From positions 1-47,857 of the forward strand of contig NZ_MQUQ01000010.1 in NCBI RefSeq assembly GCF_001953865.1: a stretch of DNA of 47,857 nt, read 5' to 3'. Of this stretch, positions 15,909 through 23,574 are shown in pieces. Source of the DNA: Amycolatopsis coloradensis (GTDB taxonomy: Bacteria > Actinomycetota > Actinomycetes > Mycobacteriales > Pseudonocardiaceae). Under the pieces are notes generated by a model. The model had not been told where the DNA came from. It did no database searches and was given only the letters and a program-made list of their open reading frames with translations. Position numbers and translations under genes: made by a program. How positions within the stretch are numbered: the stretch's first letter is position 1; each line of letters starts with the position of its first letter.

Positions 15909-16796
15909 GCGGAGGAATTCCTTGACCGACAAGGCGATGGACCCCGCGTCGAGGCCGTGCGCGAGATCGTGGTCGGCCATCTCGCCGTAGATCCGCACTT
16001 CGGCGTCACGCCGGACACCCAGTGACAGCAAGCGATGCGGCGTTTCGGACAACGCGGCGGACACCACATGCGCCGAAGTCCCCGCGAGATAGGGCTCGAT
16101 CAGCACGACGTCGCCCGCGCCCGTGGCCTCGACGGCCGAGCGGAGACCGGCGGCGTCGAACGGCCGGATCGTCGAGGTGTAGAGCACGGTCACGTCGAGA
16201 TCGGTGGTCGCCTCCATCGCCCTGTCGAGCATCGGCCCGACGGCCACGACGACACCTCGGCCGCCTTCGCGCAGCGTCTGCAACCCGGCGCCCAAATGCG
16301 GTTTCGCGTTCTCCTGTGCGGAAAGCCGGAGATAGACACGACCGTCGCCCGGGATGGACTCCAGCAGCAGCCGCCGTGCTTCTTCGGGGTGACCCGGCAC
16401 GTGCACGGTCCACCCGGGCAGCGTGTCGATGAGGGCGACGTCTCCGGGCGCCTGGTGCGTCCGTCCCGCGGTCGGCATGTCGTAGGACGCGCCGGAAGAC
16501 ACCAGCACGGCACCGACGTCCTGGTGCCCGAGGTCGAGTTTGACCTGCTCGAACGTCCGCTCCACGAGGAACGACGAGAAGGTGTGGACGATGGGGCGCA
16601 TCCCGGCCAGCGCGAGCCCGCCGGCGGTGCTCATCATCAGCTGCTCGCGGATGCCGACGTTGAGCACGCGGTCCGGATGTTTGCGGGCGGCGAAGGCCAG
16701 CTGCGCCGCGGAGATGTCGGCGAGCACGATGGCGACGTTCGGGTCGGCGTCGAGTACCTCGGCGACGGCGCACAGGAAGGTTTCACGCATGTCCAT
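15906..16796 (-). CDS. Transketolase C-terminal subunit
   Basis: This 296-aa protein corresponds to the pyrimidine-binding and C-terminal domains of transketolase. It has VLADISAAQ, the catalytic Glu region VLNVGIREQLMMSTAGGLALAGM, the SGASYDMPTAGRTHQAPGDVALI loop and a C-terminal transketolase_C fold. It would pair with the N-terminal subunit encoded 4 nt upstream to form the thiamine-diphosphate site. Split transketolases are known, for example in archaea and in the rifamycin amino-sugar pathway. Which sugar this pair handles is not shown by the sequence. Confidence 0.9.
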   Translation of the reverse strand: MDMRETFLCAVAEVLDADPNVAIVLADISAAQLAFAARKHPDRVLNVGIREQLMMSTAGGLALAGMRPIVHTFSSFLVERTFEQVKLDLGHQDVGAVLVSSGASYDMPTAGRTHQAPGDVALIDTLPGWTVHVPGHPEEARRLLLESIPGDGRVYLRLSAQENAKPHLGAGLQTLREGGRGVVVAVGPMLDRAMEATTDLDVTVLYTSTIRPFDAAGLRSAVEATGAGDVVLIEPYLAGTSAHVVSAALSETPHRLLSLGVRRDAEVRIYGEMADHDLAHGLDAGSIALSVKEFLR

Positions 16797-16800
16797 GGGT

Positions 16801-17493
16801 TCAGCCCTTTCGCTCGACGGTCGCGACCACGGCGAGCGGCCGGTCCGGATGGGGTGCGGTGAAGGCTTCGTAGAGCGCTTCGTGATCGCGGCCGTCGACC
16901 GTGCGGGTCTCCCAGCCCTCGACCTCGAACCGGCGCGCGATCCCGCCCGGCCAGCCGTGGGTGGCGGAAGAGTTGTCGACGACGACGGTGGTCAGCTGCG
17001 GCATGCCGATCCGGCCCGCCACCGCGATGGCCTCCTGATTGGAGCCCTCGTCCAGTTCCGCGTCGCCGATCAGGGTGACGACCTTGGCGTCACGGAATCC
17101 CTTGGCGCGCAGGCCGAACACGGTGCCGATGGCCAAGGGCAGGCCGTGCCCGAGTGACCCGCTGGCGATCTCGGCGCCGGACAGCCTCGCCCGGTCGGGA
17201 TGGTGCCCGAGCCGGGATTCCGCCGAGGTCCAGTCGGCGAGTTCGTCCTCGCGGATGAAGCCTTTCTTCGTCAGGACAGCGTAGTAGGCCATCGGGCCGT
17301 GGCCCTTCGACAGCATGAAGCGGTCTCGGCCGGGCTCGCGGAAAGTCTCGGGGGTGATGTCGAGCACGCGATCGTAGAGCACCCATAGCACGTCCACAGT
17401 GGACTCCGCGGCGGCTTGGTGCTTCTCGTCCCCGGTCATCAACGAGATCAGCCGCGGCAGATCCTCGTAGCCGGTCATGGTGTCGGTGGTCAT
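16801..17493 (-). CDS. Transketolase N-terminal subunit
   Basis: This 230-aa protein has the thiamine-diphosphate-binding half: FMLSKGHGPMAYYAVL, LGHHPDR, IASGSLGHGLPLAIG and the diphosphate/Mg loop GDAELDEGSNQEA...TTVVVDNSS. The ATG at 17493 is exactly where a SoxR-type promoter would start transcription, so the mRNA would be leaderless. A TTG at 17508 is a weaker alternative. It is divergent from soxR and shares a 52-nt spacer with it. Together with the next gene it supplies a complete transketolase of about 526 residues, shorter than the usual single chain. Confidence 0.9.
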   Translation of the reverse strand: MTTDTMTGYEDLPRLISLMTGDEKHQAAAESTVDVLWVLYDRVLDITPETFREPGRDRFMLSKGHGPMAYYAVLTKKGFIREDELADWTSAESRLGHHPDRARLSGAEIASGSLGHGLPLAIGTVFGLRAKGFRDAKVVTLIGDAELDEGSNQEAIAVAGRIGMPQLTTVVVDNSSATHGWPGGIARRFEVEGWETRTVDGRDHEALYEAFTAPHPDRPLAVVATVERKG

Positions 17494-17499
17494 GAACCG

Positions 17500-17530
17500 A
17501 GGGTGCAACCTCGACTTAGGTCGAAGTCAA
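17500..17530 (-). promoter_or_regulatory. SoxR-dependent transketolase promoter
   Basis: On the minus strand, -35 TTGACT (17530-17525) and -10 CACCCT (17505-17500) are 19 bp apart. This over-long spacing is the hallmark of MerR-family activated promoters. The start of transcription would be at 17493, the A of the ATG. Confidence 0.6.
17509..17526. promoter_or_regulatory. SoxR-type operator shared by soxR and transketolase
   Basis: The 18-nt dyad CTTCGACCTAAGTCGAGG (minus strand) has 7-nt arms with one mismatch and a 4-nt centre, the same geometry as the SoxR box CCTCAAGTTAACTTGAGG. It fills the spacer between the transketolase -35 and -10 and overlaps the soxR -35. Confidence 0.7.
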
Positions 17531-17539
17531 GGCTAACCT
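17511..17539 (+). promoter_or_regulatory. soxR promoter
   Basis: -35 TCGACT (17511-17516) and -10 TAACCT (17534-17539) are 17 bp apart, with the expected start near the GTG at 17546 (leaderless). The SoxR box covers the -35, which suggests autoregulation. Confidence 0.55.
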
Positions 17540-17545
17540 GGCGAC

Positions 17546-18007
17546 GTGACGAGACTGGCTGAACACCTGAGCATCGGACAGGTCGCCGACCGCAGCGGCG
17601 TGCCCCACACGGCTTTGCGGTTCTACGAGGACAAAGGGCTGATCAGCTCGGAGCGCTCGGTGGGCAACCAGCGGCGGTATCCGCGTTCGGTGCTGCGCCG
17701 GATCGCCTTCATCCGTGCCGCGCAGCGGGTCGGCCTCAGCCTCGACGACATCAGCTCGGCGCTGGAGACCCTGCCCAAGGACCACGCCCCCACCAAGGCC
17801 GACTGGGCGCGCCTTTCGAAGGGCTGGCAGACCGAACTCGACGCGCGGATCGACGCGTTGCAGCGCCTGCGGGACAGGCTGACCGGCTGTGTCGGCTGCG
17901 GTTGCCTGTCCCTGCGCAGTTGCGGGCTCTACAACGCCGACGACCAGATGTCCCGCTTCGGCCCCGGCGCGGGGAAACTGCGCCCGGCTTCCGAGGGCGG
18001 CTTCTGA
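17546..18007 (+). CDS. soxR: Redox-sensing transcriptional activator SoxR
   Basis: This 153-aa MerR-family protein has a winged helix (about residues 9-47, LSIGQVADRSGVPHTALRFYEDKGLISSER) and the SoxR [2Fe-2S] motif CVGCGCLSLRSC with Cys115, 118, 120 and 126 (CxxCxC then x5C). Oxidation of the cluster, by redox-cycling compounds in actinobacteria, turns the protein into an activator. A box of the right size lies in the divergent promoter region, whose other target is the split transketolase. kptA follows 46 nt downstream on the same strand. Confidence 0.93.
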   Translation: MTRLAEHLSIGQVADRSGVPHTALRFYEDKGLISSERSVGNQRRYPRSVLRRIAFIRAAQRVGLSLDDISSALETLPKDHAPTKADWARLSKGWQTELDARIDALQRLRDRLTGCVGCGCLSLRSCGLYNADDQMSRFGPGAGKLRPASEGGF

Positions 18008-18053
18008 ATTCCGTTGCCACGCGGGTGCCGGATATGCGTCACTGTGACTCGAA

Positions 18054-18602
18054 ATGGACAAGAAACACCTCATCCGAGTCTCGAAACGACTCTCCCGGCA
18101 CCTGCGGCACGCGCCCGGTGACATCGGCATCACCCTGACCTCCGACGGCTGGGTCGAAGTCGGCACGCTTTTGGCCGCCCTGCGGCGCGACGGACTGCCC
18201 CTGACCCGGAACCAGCTCGCCGAAGTGGTCGAAGGTAACGACAAACAACGGTTCGCCTTCGATGAAAGCGGGTCGCGAATCCGGGCAAGCCAAGGTCACA
18301 GCGTGGACGTCGACCTCGCCTTGCCCGGCGCCACTCCGCCCGGCGTGCTCTATCACGGGACCGTGTCCCGGTTCTTGAGCGCGATCACGCACGAAGGGCT
18401 CCGCCCGATGAGTCGGCATGCCGTGCACCTTTCGGCAAACGTCGAGACCGCGCGCACGGTCGGGGGCAGGCGCGGTGTCCCGGTCGTGCTCCTCGTCGAC
18501 GCGGCGGATATGGCGGCCGCCGGGCACGAGTTCCAGGTGAGCGCGAACGGCGTCTGGCTCACCGCGGCCGTTCCGCCGGAGTTCCTGCGCCGCCTCCCCT
18601 AG
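18054..18602 (+). CDS. kptA: RNA 2'-phosphotransferase Tpt1/KptA
   Basis: This 182-aa KptA-type protein moves an internal RNA 2'-phosphate to NAD+, giving ADP-ribose 1'',2''-cyclic phosphate. The N-terminal motif SKRLSRHLRHAP holds the conserved Arg and His. LYHGTVSRFLSAITHEGLRPMSRHAVHLS and the GVWLTAAVP end match the ADP-ribosyltransferase-like lobe. Bacteria lack the fungal tRNA-splicing substrate, so the cellular role is unknown. A GTCAC-T-GTGAC dyad lies just upstream (18038-18048). The 3' end overlaps the convergent gene by 4 nt. Confidence 0.93.
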   Translation: MDKKHLIRVSKRLSRHLRHAPGDIGITLTSDGWVEVGTLLAALRRDGLPLTRNQLAEVVEGNDKQRFAFDESGSRIRASQGHSVDVDLALPGATPPGVLYHGTVSRFLSAITHEGLRPMSRHAVHLSANVETARTVGGRRGVPVVLLVDAADMAAAGHEFQVSANGVWLTAAVPPEFLRRLP

Positions 18603-19471
18603 ATCAGGCCGTTGGCCCGCAGGAGTCCCAGCGTGCTCACGGTGAACAGCCCGTTCCACTCCAGCGCGGCCGCGGGCGAATAGCTCGTGTAGTCGACGCG
18701 CCAGCCGCCGTCTTCGTGCTGAGCACCGGCCACCCGCCGCAGATCGGCTTCGATGACTCCGGGCGTGAAAAGCTTCCGCGCCGGGCCACCCGGTTCCGGC
18801 GCGAAGTCGAGCGGGCGCATGGCCTCGCCCTCGATCCCGCCGCCGACGGCGACCACGCCGTCGTCCGGGACGAACCTCCCGAGCTTCTCGACCAGGCGCG
18901 GGTCGCCGATCCGGTCCACCAGCTTCATCGCGAAAGCGAGCACGAGCGCGTGCGGCGCCTCCTCGATCTTCTCGATCGCGTCGAGGCAGTAGCGCGTGGC
19001 GTTCGCCAGCCACGGATGCGCGGCGACCGCCGGATCGTGCGAGGCGACGCTGTGCGCGGTGACCGCCACGATCGCGGTGATCTGCAGCGAGGACACCGAA
19101 GAGTCCGCCTCCGCCCAGAACGGCGCGCTGCCCGCCGGGTCCGGCATCGGCAGGGCGAACGGGATTCCGCCGTCGGGCAAGGAGATCGAGGCGAGCCAGT
19201 CGCAGAGTTCGGCCGCACGCGGGCTGGTCGCCGGGCCGACACCGGCGAAGACCTCGAAAGCGTGCAGCGCGCCACCGGGCTGGCTGGTAGCCGAGCGGCA
19301 ATCCGGTTCGAGTCCGTGACCGTAGCCGCCGTCGGGATTGCGGTACCCCTCCAGCGCCGCGAGGGCGGCCGCCGGGTCACCGTCGCGGAAAAGGACCTCG
19401 AAACGGCGCTTGTCGAGCAGCCGGGCCTGGGTGGCCATGAAACCGGCCGCCGCCTTCAGATCGATGTTCAT
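18599..19471 (-). CDS. Hypothetical protein with terpene cyclase-like toroid repeats
   Basis: This 290-aa protein contains repeated alpha-helical units with DGG motifs (YRNPDGGYGHGLEPD, SLPDGGIPFALP, AQHEDGGWRVDYTSYSP), as in prenyltransferase/squalene-oxidase repeat folds. The DxDD-type acid motif of terpene cyclases is not seen, so enzymatic activity is doubtful. The ATG at 19471 is preferred to the longer frame, which would overlap tetR. It ends against kptA with a 4-nt overlap. Function is unknown. Confidence 0.7.
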   Translation of the reverse strand: MNIDLKAAAGFMATQARLLDKRRFEVLFRDGDPAAALAALEGYRNPDGGYGHGLEPDCRSATSQPGGALHAFEVFAGVGPATSPRAAELCDWLASISLPDGGIPFALPMPDPAGSAPFWAEADSSVSSLQITAIVAVTAHSVASHDPAVAAHPWLANATRYCLDAIEKIEEAPHALVLAFAMKLVDRIGDPRLVEKLGRFVPDDGVVAVGGGIEGEAMRPLDFAPEPGGPARKLFTPGVIEADLRRVAGAQHEDGGWRVDYTSYSPAAALEWNGLFTVSTLGLLRANGLI

Positions 19472-19517
19472 ACCGACAGGGTCGCGCGGATCGCGGCGCC
19501 TGTCTTGAACACATCGG

Positions 19518-20087
19518 TCACGTGCGGCGGCGCGGGCGATTGTAGAGCTTGCGCCCGACGCCGAGGAGCGTTTCGCGCAGCGTCTCGTCGTCGAGCGGGG
19601 CGACCTCGGGCGAACCACCCGCGATGGCGATGCCCGCCAGCAGTACCTGAGCCGTCACGATCGCGGTGAGATCCGGATCCGGGCCGACCAGGACCTCCAG
19701 CAGCCGGTTCTTGAAGCTTTCCGAGCTGTGCACGGACTTCTCGACCGCGCGGGCGATGCCGGGGTCGCTGGAGAACAGCGCGACCAGCGCGCGGTGCCGC
19801 ACCACGAGGTCGACGAACCCGTCGAGCAGATGGTCGATCTGCGCGCCGCGGGTGCGCTGGGCGCGGGCGTCGTCGACGATGCCCTCCAGCTCGCGCAGCA
19901 CGGGCTCGGCGACGGATTCGGTGATCTCCGCCTTCGTCTTGAAGTGGTAGTAGACGGCGGCCTTGGTGACGCCGAGGGCGTCCGCGATCATCTGCAGCGA
20001 GGTGCCCTCCACGCCGTGTTCGGTGAACAATCGCAACGCCGTGCCCAGTAGTCGCGTGCGGGTGTCCTCCGCGTGGACGACGTCCAT
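19518..20087 (-). CDS. TetR family regulator of the MMPL exporter
   Basis: This 189-aa protein has a clear N-terminal helix-turn-helix (TRTRLLGTALRLFTEHGVEGTSLQMIADALGVTKAAVYYHFKTKAEI) and a helical C-terminal domain. GAGGAGGGAAC precedes the ATG. It is divergent from the MMPL gene, and the 160-nt spacer holds two palindromes with the same half-site, so it is very likely an autoregulated repressor of the exporter. The inducer is unknown. Confidence 0.9.
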   Translation of the reverse strand: MDVVHAEDTRTRLLGTALRLFTEHGVEGTSLQMIADALGVTKAAVYYHFKTKAEITESVAEPVLRELEGIVDDARAQRTRGAQIDHLLDGFVDLVVRHRALVALFSSDPGIARAVEKSVHSSESFKNRLLEVLVGPDPDLTAIVTAQVLLAGIAIAGGSPEVAPLDDETLRETLLGVGRKLYNRPRRRT

Positions 20088-20147
20088 GTTCCCTCCTCGT
20101 TCAGCCGTCGGAGGTTACGTCACACGCGGCCGTCGAGCCAACCGAGT

Positions 20148-20165
20148 ACTAGCCGTGCGGCTAGT
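20148..20165. promoter_or_regulatory. TetR operator 1
   Basis: ACTAGCC and GGCTAGT form perfect 7-nt arms around GTGC. It overlaps a possible minus-strand -10 (TAGTAC, 20151-20146) of tetR. It shares the half-site CTAGCC with operator 2; the centres are 46 bp apart. Confidence 0.75.
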
Positions 20166-20184
20166 CACATACTTGCTGCTCGGC

Positions 20185-20213
20185 TTGTTGGCCCCTAGCC
20201 GATCGGCTAGCTT
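20185..20213 (+). promoter_or_regulatory. MMPL promoter
   Basis: -35 TTGTTG (20185-20190) and -10 TAGCTT (20208-20213) are 17 bp apart, and the spacer is occupied by operator 2. The start would be near 20220, leaving a leader of about 28 nt. Confidence 0.55.
20195..20210. promoter_or_regulatory. TetR operator 2
   Basis: CTAGCCGATCGGCTAG is a perfect 16-bp palindrome located between the -35 and -10 of the MMPL promoter, so binding would block polymerase directly. Confidence 0.8.
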
Positions 20214-20247
20214 GGAATGAACCTGATCGAGTGAACGGGAGACTTCT

Positions 20248-22428
20248 GTGGCCAGCTTCCTGTACCGCCTTGGCCGGTTCTCGTTCCGGCGCCGGGCACT
20301 GGTGGCGGCGGTCTGGGCCGTCGTACTGGTGGCCCTCGGCGCGGGGGCGCTGACCTTGTCCGGCCAGCTTTCGAACTCGGTGACCATCCCCGGCACCGAG
20401 TCACAGAAGGCGATCGACCAGCTCGCGGACCGGTTCCCGGAGGCCGCCGCCGGTGGCGCCACCGCCCGCGTCGTCATCTCCGCGTCCGGTGACATCACCG
20501 ACGCGAACGGGCAGGCGGCGATCGCGGGTCTGGTGAAGGGACTCAAGGACGCGCCGAAGGTCGCCGGAGTGGTCAACCCGCTGGAGATGCAGGCGGTCTC
20601 GCCCGACAAGCACGTCGCGCTGGCCCAGGTCAGCTACCGCGTGCCGGGCTTCGAACTCACCGATGCCGACCGCGAGGCCCTGATGGCCACGGCGGATCCC
20701 CTGAAGGAGGCCGGGTACACCGTCGAGTTCGGCGGTGACGCCGTCCAGGCGATGCCCGCCACGAACGCCACCGAAGGCCTCGGTGTCGCCGTCGCCGCGG
20801 TCGTCCTGATCATCACCTTCGGCTCGCTGCTCGCGGCGGGGATCCCGCTGCTGACCGCGCTCATCGGCGTCGGCATCGGCATGGCGGGCATCACGACGGC
20901 GTCCGGTTTCCTCGAACTGAACACGAACACGCCGGTGCTCGCGCTGATGATCGGTCTCGCCGTCGGCATCGATTACGCGCTCTTCATCGTTTCCCGCTAT
21001 CGGCACGAACTGACGATCGGCCGCGACCCGGAGGAAGCCGCCGGACGTGCCACCGGCACGGCCGGTTCCGCCGTGGTGTTCGCCGGGCTGACCGTGATCA
21101 TCGCGCTGGCGGGCCTGACCGTCGTCGGCATCCCGTTCCTCGGCGAGATGGGCGTCGCGGCGGCGATCACCGTCGCCATCGCCGTCGTCATCGCGCTGAC
21201 CCTGCTTCCCGCGATCCTCGGCTTCGCGGGCGGGAAACTGGCGGGCGGCAAGATCCGCTTGCGCCGTAAGGAAAGCGAGACCACGCACGGCGAGCGCTGG
21301 GCACGTTTCGTGGCCCGCCACCGGATCCCGGTGCTGATCGCCGCGATCGCCGGACTCGCGATCGTCGCCGTCCCGGCCGCGAGCATGCAGCTCGGCCTGC
21401 CGAACGACAGCACCGCCGCGCCGGACACCACTCAGCGCAAGGCGTACGACACCGTCAGCCGCAGCTTCGGCGAGGGCGCCAACGGCCCGCTGGTGATCGT
21501 CGTCGACCTGACGGGCAGCACCGACCGGCAGGCCGCGCTCCAGCAGGCCTCCACCCGGATCAGCGGCCTCGGGGAACGCCCGATCGTCACGCCGCCGAAG
21601 GTCAACCGGAACGGTGACCTGGCACTGCTGACCGTCATTCCGAAGAGTGGCCCGAGCAGCACCGCGACCGAAGATCTCGTCAGCGACATCCGGGGCCTGA
21701 ACGCGCAACTGGGCACGGCCACCGGAGCGTCCCTGGCGGTGACCGGCCAGACCGCGGCCAACATCGACGTCTCGGAGAAGCTCGCCGACGCGATGTTGCC
21801 CTACCTCGCGCTGATCGTCGGACTCGCGTTCCTGTTGCTGATGCTGGTGTTCCGCTCGGTCGTGGTCCCGATGAAGGCGACGCTGGGCTTCCTCGGCTCC
21901 GTGGTCGCGACGTTCGGCGCCGTGGTGGCGGTGTTCCAGTGGGGCTGGCTCACCGACCTGCTCGGCGTGAAGACGACCGGGCCGATCATGAGCATGCTGC
22001 CGATCCTGCTGATCGGCGTGCTGTTCGGGCTCGCGATGGACTACCAGGTGTTCCTGGTGACGCGGATGCGGGAGGAGTATGTCCACGGCGCCGACCCGCA
22101 GCAGGCGATGGTCACCGGCTTCCGGCACGGCTCCCGCGTCGTGGTCGCCGCCGCGCTGATCATGATCAGCGTGTTCGCCGGGTTCGTCCTCGCGGAGTCC
22201 TCACTGATCCAGTCGATCGGGTTCGCGCTGGCGTTCGGCGTGCTGGTGGACGCGTTCGTGATCCGGATGACCATCGTGCCGGCGCTGATGTCCCTGCTCG
22301 GGCGCGGTGCGTGGTGGCTGCCGAAGTGGCTGGACCGCGTGCTGCCCGACGTCGACGTCGAAGGCGAGAAGCTCACGAAGCAGCTCGATGCTCCTGACGA
22401 GCGAGAGCTGGTCGACGCCTCGAAGTAG
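20248..22428 (+). CDS. MMPL-family RND exporter
   Basis: This 726-aa protein has two homologous halves, each with one N-terminal helix, a large extracytoplasmic loop and a cluster of five helices (about 12 in total). The signatures GIDYALFIVSRYRHEL in the first half and GLAMDYQVFLVTRMREEY in the second carry the paired Asp-Tyr residues used for proton relay. Relatives export lipids, polyketides or drugs. The GTG start at 20248 begins ASFLYRLGRFSFRRR. The divergent TetR and two operators make an inducible efflux function likely; the substrate is unknown. Confidence 0.92.
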   Translation: MASFLYRLGRFSFRRRALVAAVWAVVLVALGAGALTLSGQLSNSVTIPGTESQKAIDQLADRFPEAAAGGATARVVISASGDITDANGQAAIAGLVKGLKDAPKVAGVVNPLEMQAVSPDKHVALAQVSYRVPGFELTDADREALMATADPLKEAGYTVEFGGDAVQAMPATNATEGLGVAVAAVVLIITFGSLLAAGIPLLTALIGVGIGMAGITTASGFLELNTNTPVLALMIGLAVGIDYALFIVSRYRHELTIGRDPEEAAGRATGTAGSAVVFAGLTVIIALAGLTVVGIPFLGEMGVAAAITVAIAVVIALTLLPAILGFAGGKLAGGKIRLRRKESETTHGERWARFVARHRIPVLIAAIAGLAIVAVPAASMQLGLPNDSTAAPDTTQRKAYDTVSRSFGEGANGPLVIVVDLTGSTDRQAALQQASTRISGLGERPIVTPPKVNRNGDLALLTVIPKSGPSSTATEDLVSDIRGLNAQLGTATGASLAVTGQTAANIDVSEKLADAMLPYLALIVGLAFLLLMLVFRSVVVPMKATLGFLGSVVATFGAVVAVFQWGWLTDLLGVKTTGPIMSMLPILLIGVLFGLAMDYQVFLVTRMREEYVHGADPQQAMVTGFRHGSRVVVAAALIMISVFAGFVLAESSLIQSIGFALAFGVLVDAFVIRMTIVPALMSLLGRGAWWLPKWLDRVLPDVDVEGEKLTKQLDAPDERELVDASK

Positions 22429-22452
22429 GTAGTGGAAGGGCCTGGTGCTCAG

Positions 22453-22505
22453 GTCGCGAAAGCCACTTTCGGGACATCAGACGTCGCGAAAGTGGCTTTC
22501 GCGAC
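22453..22505 (+). terminator. Palindrome after the MMPL gene (GTCGCGAAAGCCACTTT family)
   Basis: Arms 22453-22475 and 22483-22505 (23 nt each) pair with a single mismatch around a 7-nt loop (ATCAGAC). A second copy with the same outer arms is at 47749-47801. It lies 24 nt beyond the MMPL stop. Confidence 0.7.
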
Positions 22506-22645
22506 ACGCCACAGTTGCCTTCCCCCTAGCGAAGATTCCGGGCGAAGGCACCGTCGAGCCAGCGGTCGACCTGACGCTGCCCGCGCAGGCGAACGATGAC
22601 GAGGTCGGCAGCGCACGGATCGTCGCCGCGCAGGTGCCGCTCGCC

Positions 22646-22903
22646 CTGCGCACGATGCTGGTTTCGATGATGGAGCGTGCGGGCGAGATCGGCCTCAGAC
22701 GAGCGCTGGGCGCCCGGCGCGGACATATCACCTGCCCGATTCGTCACCGGATCGGCCGTGCTCGGCTTCATCGGCGGGGCCAGCCTCGGCGTGCTCACCG
22801 TCGTGATCGCTGCGCTGATCAGGGACTGGACAGCGGTGCTCGGCCTGCTCCCCGGAGCGTATCCGGCGCCGCGTCGATCGAGCCTGTCGAAGCCCTGCGC
22901 GGC
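22646..22903 (+). pseudogene. Remnant of an FtsX/MacB-type ABC transporter permease
   Basis: Three fragments in alternating frames match the C-terminus of FtsX-like permeases. ERAGEIGLRRALGARRGHI (about 22676-22730) is followed in another frame by VTGSAVLGFIGGASLGVLTVVIAAL and GLLPGAYPA (about 22743-22868), then back in the first frame by SIEPVEALRG (22874-22903). At least two frameshifts and a missing loop of roughly 40 residues between the last two membrane segments show that it is dead. No matching ATPase gene is present. The upstream 22510-22645 stretch, in the first frame, may be further remnant. Confidence 0.75.
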
Positions 22904-22952
22904 TGGAGCTGGAATATGCGTGTGAGTGCTGTTGGGGAACAGCGGATCAGTG

Positions 22953-23025
22953 TGCCCTCGGCAGGATTCGAACCTGCGACACCTGCCTCCGGAGGGCAGT
23001 GCTCTATCCCCTGAGCTACGAGGGC
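22953..23025 (-). tRNA. tRNA-Arg (anticodon CCG)
   Basis: The minus strand folds into a complete 73-nt cloverleaf. The acceptor GCCCTCG pairs with CGAGGGC, the D-stem is GCTC/GAGC, and the anticodon stem CTGCC/GGCAG holds the loop CTCCGGA with anticodon CCG. The T-stem GCAGG/CCTGC surrounds TTCGAAT, and the discriminator is A. The CCA end is not encoded. It reads CGG codons. Its position between a decayed gene and marR fits the tendency of tRNA genes to border rearranged DNA, but no attachment site or integrase is visible. Confidence 0.97.
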
Positions 23026-23091
23026 GTAGCCGCCTGAGCGACTTCGGAAAGCTTAGCGCACACCGTCCGGCGTCCTCGCGGGCGGTGGCCG

Positions 23092-23529
23092 TTAACCGTG
23101 GTGATGGTCCACGAGACGGGCGAGGAGCCGGGTGAGCTGCTCCCGCTCGGCGGGTTCCAGTGGTGCGAGGAAGAGATCCTGGGTCGCCGTGACCTGGTCT
23201 TCGAGGTGCTGGAGCCGCTGGACGCCGGTGGCGGTGAGGGTGATCAGGTTGCGCCTGCCGTCGGCGGGGTCGGGGGCGCGCTCGACGTGGCCCGCGTCGG
23301 CCAGTTCGTTGATGACGGCGACGACGTCGCTGCGGTCGATCCCGGTGGAGCGGCTCAAGGTGGCCTGGCTCGACGGCCCGTTTTCGTCGATGGCCGCGAG
23401 GATCCCGTAGTGGTACCGGCGGGCGCCGCTGCGGGCGAACTCGTCCATCGCGAGCCGGTGGGCAACGGTGGCGGCCTGGTTGACCAGCCAGCTGGCCTTG
23501 CCGCGAAGCCGGACGGGTGCGGTACTCAT
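23092..23529 (-). CDS. MarR family transcriptional regulator
   Basis: This 145-aa protein has a winged helix (about residues 40-100: YHYGILAAIDENGPSSQATLSRSTGIDRSDVVAVINELADAGHVERAPDPADGRRNLITLT) between dimerisation helices. The ATG at 23529 is 6 nt after a minus-strand TACGCT -10 (23541-23536). The spacer upstream of that -10 is filled by a perfect dyad, so autorepression is likely. It is divergent from an epoxide hydrolase gene, the probable target. Confidence 0.9.
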   Translation of the reverse strand: MSTAPVRLRGKASWLVNQAATVAHRLAMDEFARSGARRYHYGILAAIDENGPSSQATLSRSTGIDRSDVVAVINELADAGHVERAPDPADGRRNLITLTATGVQRLQHLEDQVTATQDLFLAPLEPAEREQLTRLLARLVDHHHG

Positions 23530-23542
23530 CGGGACAGCGTAG

Positions 23543-23559
23543 CGTTGGTGACACCAACG
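23543..23559. promoter_or_regulatory. MarR operator
   Basis: CGTTGGTG and CACCAACG form perfect 8-nt arms around a single A. It lies next to the marR -10 and 15 nt upstream of the epoxide hydrolase GTG, so one bound dimer could control both genes. Confidence 0.75.
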
Positions 23560-23574
23560 AACTGGGAGGACGTC

